Positions 28,029 through 33,720 of a DNA stretch of 33,720 bases are shown here, one piece after another. How positions within the stretch are numbered: position 1 is the first letter of the stretch; each line of letters opens with the position of its first letter. The notes beneath the pieces are model-generated. The model was given only the letters and a program-made list of their open reading frames with translations, made no database searches and was not told where the DNA came from. This stretch comes from a virus. Position numbers and translations under genes: made by a program. The stretch covers positions 1 to 33,720 of IMG/VR virus record IMGVR_UViG_3300037278_000160. One strand, 5' to 3'.

Positions 28029-29663
28029 TTAAACCTGTGTAATTGTGATTGCAGCAACGGTTGTTTGAAAATACGATTCAGGATCGCCATAAATGACACC
28101 CGTCCCAGCAACTGGTGAAGTCACGATGCCGTTAATAGTGACAACGAACGTCATTTGCGAAATTAACGTAATATCCAATAACGTCGCAATTGATTTTTTA
28201 AATGCCGCTTGCATGTCATAAATATTAATTGGCTGACCAACACCGATACCGTTGATATATGAATCTAACGCAGGAGCTCCCGCTGCCGCAACCGCTGTGG
28301 CAGAAACGTAATTTGTGGCAATGGAATTCCACGTCAATGCAACGCTGACCTGCTGTGCAGGCGGAATTACAAACGGGATACTGTACGTGTCGGGGTAATC
28401 ATTAATGGAGACGACAATGTTGCGTAAATTTGGTGTGATATAGGCACTATTGGTCGTATATGTACCGTTGCCCGATCCGTCATATGGCGTGTAGCCTAAA
28501 TTGGTCGCAGTTCCCGGGTTTGATGCCAGCGGATAAGTAAACGTATTGGCGCCGGTTCTGGTCAACGTGTACGCGCCGTTATATGCCGTCGGCGTACATC
28601 CGTAAATATTACCCGCAGTCGTCCCGCTTGGTAAATTGTGGGGTTCGGTTGTCGTTACTGTTACGGTTCCGGACGCCCATGCGATTGATGCGATTGCCAC
28701 ATTCAATGTGAACGTTGTTTCGGTCGTTACGGCTGCGATGAAATTGATTCCGCTGGTATCGGTTCCCCATGATCCACCCGCCGCACCGACCAATTGCATG
28801 ACTTGTCCACTCGAATACCCGTGATTTAAATTTGTGGTCACAACCGGGGCGTAAACTGATGTAATGGAAGCCGCAAGAATGGTTGAGCCAACCAAATTGT
28901 TAAAGTCAAACATACCTTGATAAATGGCATTCGCGACTTGATAGGGATCGCCTCCACCGCAGATAATTTTCCAATTCGAACCAACGGCAGTAAGTGAAAT
29001 TAAATTCGACTGTACGCCCGATACGTTTTGCAATTGCGTCTTTAAAAATTGAGGGAACCCTTGCGCGACAGCTTGACCAGCTTGAATGACTTGCGCTTGG
29101 TAGCTTTCGAGTGACTGAGTGGTTTCGCCAGGCAAACCGCTCGTTGTATTTGTGCAGGTCATCGTTATACCAGTCGGCAATGATGTCACTATCTGAATGA
29201 CCGTACCAATAGGAACTGCCCAAGACCCCGGATTGACTGCAAGGCAATACAACGGCTGAGATTGACCCGAGGCTGATATGGCACCCCCATCCTGCACAAT
29301 GTATTGGTTCGTGCCATCACTGACTACAAAACCGGCATTGATTACAAATCCATAATTCGAACTCAAAAAAGTGACGTATACGCTTGTGTTTGAACCTTGA
29401 CCTTGCGGTACTCCATATTGCATACCTAGTTGGTACAAAACAGGCGGGTTTGCAAATGGGGGAGCAATTGAGTTACCTAGATCAACAATCCCCTGATCCT
29501 GTACGACGACGGCACCCGTGGCTGTACTCGCCAAATCTTCAATTAATGAGCCCGGTAAATTGGCAGTCAATCCTGGCGATAACGCCTGTGCGTCACTAAT
29601 AATCGTAGCGTTTAGGGTCGCCGGTGGAGTTGGGATAAATCCCGCTGTAGTAATTGTTGGCAT
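28029..29663 (-). CDS. Baseplate J-like protein
   Basis: The 544-residue protein is recognised from its N-terminal half: the pattern LSPGLTANLPGSLIEDLASTATGAVVVQDQGIVDLGNSI, then QLGMQYGVPQGQGSNTSVYVTFLSS and PGETTQSLESYQAQV is that of baseplate_J wedge proteins. The middle (about 270-400) carries beta-rich insertions, and the C-terminus returns to the wedge fold. It forms the ring that holds fibres and wedge. The start overlaps the gp25-like stop as TAATG. Confidence 0.8.
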   Translation of the reverse strand: MPTITTAGFIPTPPATLNATIISDAQALSPGLTANLPGSLIEDLASTATGAVVVQDQGIVDLGNSIAPPFANPPVLYQLGMQYGVPQGQGSNTSVYVTFLSSNYGFVINAGFVVSDGTNQYIVQDGGAISASGQSQPLYCLAVNPGSWAVPIGTVIQIVTSLPTGITMTCTNTTSGLPGETTQSLESYQAQVIQAGQAVAQGFPQFLKTQLQNVSGVQSNLISLTAVGSNWKIICGGGDPYQVANAIYQGMFDFNNLVGSTILAASITSVYAPVVTTNLNHGYSSGQVMQLVGAAGGSWGTDTSGINFIAAVTTETTFTLNVAIASIAWASGTVTVTTTEPHNLPSGTTAGNIYGCTPTAYNGAYTLTRTGANTFTYPLASNPGTATNLGYTPYDGSGNGTYTTNSAYITPNLRNIVVSINDYPDTYSIPFVIPPAQQVSVALTWNSIATNYVSATAVAAAGAPALDSYINGIGVGQPINIYDMQAAFKKSIATLLDITLISQMTFVVTINGIVTSPVAGTGVIYGDPESYFQTTVAAITITQV

Positions 29664-29980
29664 TAACTTACGATCTCCTGCACAGGTGTGCCGTCCAATA
29701 AAACGACAGAAACGTTATAGGTCGGCGGAAATGAATTGGCCACCTTCGTAATGATCAAACTTGAAAAATATTGCGAAAATTGCGTTTGAATTGCATTAAC
29801 CGCAATATCTGGCGCAATTTGAGTGGTGACGGATTGATAGGCCGGAATGCCCGCTGACGCATAAAACGGGCTTTCGCCCTGAACCAGCCGCAAATTTTGG
29901 ATAAGCGTCGCCAACCACACATATGATGTTTGCGTGATTTCCTGCCAATTTCCATTTGCATCTTTGCCGTATGTTCTCAT
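29663..29980 (-). CDS. gp25/W-like baseplate wedge protein
   Basis: The 105-residue protein is chosen by size, position directly before J, and sequence: SYVWLATLIQNLRLVQGESPFYASAGIPAYQSV...TQIAPDIAVNAIQTQF...FPPTYNVSVVLLDG. This resembles the small wedge proteins that pair with J. GGTGGGG lies before the ATG, which overlaps the spike stop. Residue identity to T4 gp25 (EPR motif) is not evident, so the family name is by context. Confidence 0.6.
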   Translation of the reverse strand: MRTYGKDANGNWQEITQTSYVWLATLIQNLRLVQGESPFYASAGIPAYQSVTTQIAPDIAVNAIQTQFSQYFSSLIITKVANSFPPTYNVSVVLLDGTPVQEIVS

Positions 29981-30597
29981 GGCCCCACCGGTCCAGATTC
30001 GCTCGTGCCCGTTTGCACCAAAGTGTGCTTGTGGCTTAAATATGGATTGCCATTAATCGTCAAAATGCCAGTAATTGCAATTCCGCTTGAATTTATAACG
30101 ACACTATTGCCACCATAATTTAAATTTATTTGGTTTTCAGAAATTATAACACTTGATATACCGTCGATAGTTTGAATTACTGCGCCGTTTGGTGCGGAAA
30201 GAACCACGGCATTCGGGTCGATCGTTTCCCAATTTATGTTACCAATCGGAATAAATGACAGGCCGCCCAAATTGCTGGGGGCAACTAAGGGTGCCATACC
30301 GTTACCCAATCCAGTAACGCCTCCCAGTCGTACATCAGCGGCAACGCAAATGCCAAAATCACCAATTTGTATTGGCACTCTTACGTACTTGCTACCCAAC
30401 GTGGCACATGTGACTGGTGGAAACGTGAATTTTACATTGCTTGAGTCCACATCGAAGTTAACCGTCACAATTGCCCCGTTAACTGCCGTCACATGACACG
30501 GCAATACGGGGCCAAGTTGACCCAACGCGTCAACAATTCGTTGATCTGTGAATTGATTAATCGCCCTGGAAAAGGGGGTCTTTTGTGACGTGCTCAT
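29977..30597 (-). CDS. Baseplate central spike (gp138/gpV-like)
   Basis: The 206-residue protein has an N-terminal OB-like part (HVTAVNGAIVTVNFDVD...VRVPIQIGDFGICVAADVRLGG) and a repetitive beta-helix (VIQTIDGISSVIISENQINLNYGGNSVVINSSGIAITG). The tip reads PYLSHKHTLVQTG. The H-x-H near the end matches the iron-binding apex of membrane-piercing spikes. It forms a trimer at the tip of the tail. It overlaps the hub gene by four bases. Confidence 0.8.
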   Translation of the reverse strand: MSTSQKTPFSRAINQFTDQRIVDALGQLGPVLPCHVTAVNGAIVTVNFDVDSSNVKFTFPPVTCATLGSKYVRVPIQIGDFGICVAADVRLGGVTGLGNGMAPLVAPSNLGGLSFIPIGNINWETIDPNAVVLSAPNGAVIQTIDGISSVIISENQINLNYGGNSVVINSSGIAITGILTINGNPYLSHKHTLVQTGTSESGPVGP

Positions 30598-31559
30598 GAT
30601 AGCGACAAGCCTTTAATTATAGCGTCAATTACCGTCACCCATCCGTTGGCATCTTTTTGTCTTGAACTGCCAACATGGCGAATGCTGGTGACTAAAAATT
30701 TACCGCCGAACGAAATTAAGTTGCGTACTTGATTGACGCCCGCAGCAGTGTTTACGGTCGGAGCATTTGCCGGAAACGTAATTTCATCGCCCACGTTAAC
30801 GTCAGATCGCATAACTAGTTTCGCCTGAATTGTGGCTATATCCAACCACGTCAGATTGCCGATAATGTCCTGATAATTCACAGTGATGGTATTCGGTGCG
30901 GGTCCGGTTCCGTCAGTGATATAAAATCCATTCGTATTAACAGAAACGATGCATCCCAGGTAATAGTCCTGATTAAGAATATTTTTGCTTGTTTTATTTA
31001 AATAATCAGTAAACGATTTCATTGTATGAAATAACCCCGGCTGTGGCTCAGGCGTAACCAATGATTCAGACAGTTGACTGAGGGGGTCAACGTTTAGCCC
31101 ATATGCTGCATTTAAAGTGTTTGTAATGGCCTGTAGCATAGTCTGACCAGGTTGCCAATTGAACGACAAATTTGCGGGTGTGCTTGAGTCGATCGCAAAT
31201 GGCACAATGACAAAATTTAAATTGACTGTCAGACCTTGATAATTTCCGAATGCTTGTAAAACGGTTCCCTGAATTAAAACCCCGGCTTGGCTCGGTGTAG
31301 CCAACGGCAAACCTTTCGACATACCGCCTTTAACAACAATGCGACAATTATTAAAATCGGATGCTTGCGTGAGGTAATCGAACGGGATTCCCCAAATAGT
31401 CACAGTGCTATTTTGTGACGGCAAATGAAAAACTCCTTGCCACACGTCAATGTCTGCACGCAACGCCATTGGATTATTCGATCCGTCAGCATTCAACGTC
31501 GAAAATGTCGTAGTTGCCTGACCGTCCGGGCTCGTAATGATCAATTCGTAATAGCGCAT
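30594..31559 (-). CDS. Baseplate hub protein (gp27/gpD-like)
   Basis: The 321-residue protein is assigned by order (directly before the spike) and sequence: an N-terminal beta domain (YYELIITSPDGQATTTFSTL...NPMALRADIDVWQG), LSFNWQPGQTMLQAITNTLNAAYGLNV and a C-terminal GGKFLVTSIRHVGSSRQKDANGWVTVIDAII. The 'V-x-x-I-R-H-x-G-x-x-R' ending is common in hub proteins of this tail group. It connects the tail tube to the spike. Confidence 0.7.
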   Translation of the reverse strand: MRYYELIITSPDGQATTTFSTLNADGSNNPMALRADIDVWQGVFHLPSQNSTVTIWGIPFDYLTQASDFNNCRIVVKGGMSKGLPLATPSQAGVLIQGTVLQAFGNYQGLTVNLNFVIVPFAIDSSTPANLSFNWQPGQTMLQAITNTLNAAYGLNVDPLSQLSESLVTPEPQPGLFHTMKSFTDYLNKTSKNILNQDYYLGCIVSVNTNGFYITDGTGPAPNTITVNYQDIIGNLTWLDIATIQAKLVMRSDVNVGDEITFPANAPTVNTAAGVNQVRNLISFGGKFLVTSIRHVGSSRQKDANGWVTVIDAIIKGLSLS

Positions 31560-31831
31560 TATGGCGTCACTTCAAAATTATTCGTACTGACACGATAGAC
31601 CAACGTGGACGTTTGAAAGTAATTGTTGACCAGATTGATATCGTAATCAGGAGGTGATCCGATTAATGGTCGCAGCATAATTAACGTTTTTGACGTGTTG
31701 TAAATGCCGATGTAATATCGTTGCCCATACACGTTCCACGTCACTATGGCTACATACGCCACGCTGTCCAGCGTCAAATTAAATTGGAACGGGGCGTTCG
31801 GCTGTGGGTTAAATTGAGTATATGTCGTCAT
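31559..31831 (-). CDS. Small tail protein
   Basis: The protein has 90 residues from ATG 31831, which overlaps the previous stop; the longer frame would start inside that gene. It is all-beta: APFQFNLTLDSVAYVAIVTWNVYGQRYYIGIYNTSKTLIMLRPLIGSPPDYDINLVNNYFQTSTLVYR. I recall this pattern from a small protein (DUF6983-like) found between tape measure and hub genes of similar phages. Role in the virion unknown. Confidence 0.65.
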   Translation of the reverse strand: MTTYTQFNPQPNAPFQFNLTLDSVAYVAIVTWNVYGQRYYIGIYNTSKTLIMLRPLIGSPPDYDINLVNNYFQTSTLVYRVSTNNFEVTP

Positions 31832-32418
31832 AACGTAAATGGTGCCGCTGAGCCATTCCAATTTGTCTGTGTTGGCGTCCCGTTCGTCGTATTGTTCATG
31901 AAATTATTCAATTGCGTAGTGGCCGCGGCCAAATCAATCAATGGTTGAGCGAAGTCCCATTTCCACACGGCTTGCACCTGCTTGTCGTTGTTTCCGGTCA
32001 TGTCAGTTATTTTAGTCAATAGAATGTTTTGATAAACGTACCCAGGCGTATTTACTTGAAAGTAGCCGCCCTGCGAAATGTGGTTTTGGATTTGATTTTG
32101 CAAAGACGTTAACGTGTTTAGTTTTGACAAATAGTTATTTGTAGGGTCGGATTGAGCGGGGCAAATCATTTCAAGGCTGACACGCAGCGGTTGCATAAGA
32201 CCTGCATTCGCGGCGACGACCATGTTGGCGAATGGATATTCGGCATATTCCCAATCGACAATCGTGCCGCCCGGCGTAACTTTGAACGTGGCAAAGTCTG
32301 TCGATTGTAGTAAATCAGTAATCAACATTTGATGGTTTTGCGCATCTTGCGCAATGCCTGCCACCAATATAATTGGTGCGACTGCAAAATTTTGCTCAAA
32401 TATAGTTAAGTCGCTCAT
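31828..32418 (-). CDS. Tail/baseplate protein downstream of tape measure
   Basis: The 196-residue protein has a hydrophobic start (DLTIFEQNFAVAPIILVAGIAQD) and a beta-rich body (TPGGTIVDWEYAEYPFANMVVAANAGLMQPLRVSLEMICPAQS). The last part is Asn/Thr/Gln-rich. Its position directly after the tape measure, overlapping as TAATG, fits an initiator protein of tube or baseplate assembly. No firm family. Confidence 0.55.
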   Translation of the reverse strand: MSDLTIFEQNFAVAPIILVAGIAQDAQNHQMLITDLLQSTDFATFKVTPGGTIVDWEYAEYPFANMVVAANAGLMQPLRVSLEMICPAQSDPTNNYLSKLNTLTSLQNQIQNHISQGGYFQVNTPGYVYQNILLTKITDMTGNNDKQVQAVWKWDFAQPLIDLAAATTQLNNFMNNTTNGTPTQTNWNGSAAPFTL

Positions 32419-33720
32419 TATTTCATCGCCGTCGCAATTACGTTCAAATCGCTACCCGCAGAAGTCGTAACGTTGATGTTGAATTTATGCAGGTAATCAG
32501 TCGTTTCTTTCGGTAGCCGAGAATAGCCCTTGTCGCCACGAATATAGTGATCCAAATTACCCTCACCCCAATTGTACGCAGCCAACGCGTCGGCCAAATT
32601 ATCGTGGTATTTTTCCATCAAATGATGCAGCAATTTACCAGTACCTTGCGCAGAATCTTTTAAATTAAACGAATCGGCCACGCCGTATTGCTTTGCGGCG
32701 TCCGGCTTGAGTTGGAAAGGGCCTTGTGCGCCTTTCTCAGACACGGCATTGTTATTACCACTAGATTCAATAAATCTAAGTTTTTCTAATAAACCTTCGG
32801 GCAATTTATTTTTCGATTCCACACTTGAAAAAAAGGTTTCAAGTTCTGGATGATTGGATTTGTCATATGCAATTTTATACTCTAATTTTTTTCTATATTC
32901 TACGAACTGATCAGTCTGATCAGGTTTTGCATTTGGGTCGACTTGTTCGTTTGGATTTAAATATTGGTGCAAATTGCCCTGCGATAAAAACCCAATAAAA
33001 TCGCCCAATCCTTTCCCAGTTAAGCTAAAAATATCAGTGGCAGTATCGATCCCGCCACCAATTTTAAGCATGTATTTCCCCATGTCAGACAGCCCTGTAA
33101 AAAAATCAGACATGGCTTGTTTACTTTTTGGAGAATTTAACCACTCTGTGAGATTTTCAAGCCCGTTTTTAACTTCGTCACTTTTTAAAAATGCAGCAAT
33201 GGCGCCGCTAATCGCTTCAGCCAAATTTGATAGAGGTTTAGCCAACGGAGCGAGTGCTCCAACCAACACGGTTTCAATTACGTCACCAGAACGCTTTAGT
33301 TGCGTCCAAAAATCTTGCATCGATTCGTTTTCTTTATCGGAATTTGCTAATTTTTTACGATCTTCCTGAAAGGCTTCGATCGTTTTATTTAATTCTTCTT
33401 CACCATTTCTAGTCGCGTTCGCCAGTCGCCGTAAATCTTCCATAGGGAAAATTTCGGTCAATTTCATCGCTTTGGCGGTTTGTTCGTTTTCGCCGCCACG
33501 TTTAAATAAACGCACGGCATTTTTCATTAAAGTCGGCAACATTTCGGCAGGATTTTCCCCTGCTTTACCACCAAGCATTGATAGGATGTATGAGCGCGAC
33601 AGATCACCTTTAATGTCGGCAATATTACCTAATGCATTTTCAGGATTGATATACTTCCCGAAGTTGACCTTCGCAGCTCGCAGGTCTCCCGTTGACGTAC
33701 CCAAACCTTGCGCCTGGCGA
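32418..33720 (-). CDS. Tape-measure protein, C-terminal part, with lytic transglycosylase domain
   Basis: The frame is open to the window edge; the codon at 33704 is TTG inside an open frame, so the true start lies beyond. About 433 residues are visible. Helical tape-measure-like sequence (MLPTLMKNAVRLFKRGG..., EAISGAIAAFLKSDEVKNG) leads into an SLT domain: LPEGLLEKLRFIESSGN with the catalytic Glu, EKGAQGPFQLKPDAAKQYG and LADALAAYNWGEGNLDHYI. It sets tail length and would locally open peptidoglycan during injection. Confidence 0.85.
   Translation of the reverse strand, partial: RQAQGLGTSTGDLRAAKVNFGKYINPENALGNIADIKGDLSRSYILSMLGGKAGENPAEMLPTLMKNAVRLFKRGGENEQTAKAMKLTEIFPMEDLRRLANATRNGEEELNKTIEAFQEDRKKLANSDKENESMQDFWTQLKRSGDVIETVLVGALAPLAKPLSNLAEAISGAIAAFLKSDEVKNGLENLTEWLNSPKSKQAMSDFFTGLSDMGKYMLKIGGGIDTATDIFSLTGKGLGDFIGFLSQGNLHQYLNPNEQVDPNAKPDQTDQFVEYRKKLEYKIAYDKSNHPELETFFSSVESKNKLPEGLLEKLRFIESSGNNNAVSEKGAQGPFQLKPDAAKQYGVADSFNLKDSAQGTGKLLHHLMEKYHDNLADALAAYNWGEGNLDHYIRGDKGYSRLPKETTDYLHKFNINVTTSAGSDLNVIATAMK

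Noticed and set aside
30514-30530. TTGAC...GTCAA inverted repeat
   Set aside because: Spacer of 7 inside the spike gene, no promoter nearby.
31067-31083. TTGAC...GTCAA inverted repeat
   Set aside because: The spacer is 7, not 6, and it lies deep in the hub gene with no promoter; treated as chance.

Overview
The window is a piece of a tailed double-stranded DNA phage with a contractile (myovirus-type) tail. The right third encodes a baseplate-J protein, a gp25-like wedge, a central spike, a hub, a collar-domain fibre and the end of a tape-measure protein. No ribosomal, tRNA or housekeeping genes were seen. A Gram-negative host is suggested by a FlgJ-type glucosaminidase endolysin, a lysis-region lipoprotein and a fibre with a Sec-like signal peptide. 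No integrase was found, so lifestyle is open; the host species cannot be named from the sequence.

Layout. (1) 1-1650: small rightward accessory genes behind a perfect-consensus promoter, ending in a 47-bp tandem repeat array. (2) 1643-3894: a leftward cytosine-5 methyltransferase locus carrying two HNH endonuclease genes, one inside the 3' part on the same strand and one on the opposite strand between a truncated methyltransferase 5' end and the complete gene. (3) 3891-8606: a tightly packed leftward operon of small genes, including two repeat proteins (36 Cys-x-x triplets; 12 GTATAG units). (4) 8667-13530: leftward replication genes: primase-helicase, HTH protein, VRR-NUC nuclease, SF2 helicase, small membrane peptide. 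(5) 13530-13617: a divergent control region with face-to-face promoters sharing an inverted-repeat operator. (6) 13617-21527: the rightward arm: a Ser/Ala-repeat protein, small genes, DUF2800 nuclease-like protein, DUF2815 single-strand-binding-like protein followed by a terminator, and a family B DNA polymerase. (7) 21581-33720: the leftward late region. Going against transcription this is patatin-like lipase, lysis genes, fibres, baseplate and tape measure (cut by the window edge).

How it works together. Replication proteins are split between two divergent arms that start at 13530/13617. A TTGAC-N6-GTCAA inverted repeat recurs at 8655, 11721, 13554 and 15569. At three of these sites it overlaps a recognisable promoter, suggesting one regulator acts on several early units. 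Late genes are coupled by ATGA or TAATG overlaps, consistent with one long late transcript entering from beyond the right edge.

Most unusual points: the methyltransferase locus (two HNH genes and a long second open sense frame with its own family signature), the shared operator/promoter module, the ABAB 47-bp array that repeats the 3' end of a ribbon-helix-helix gene with only synonymous changes, three repeat-built early proteins, and two small genes each broken by one base near a homopolymer.
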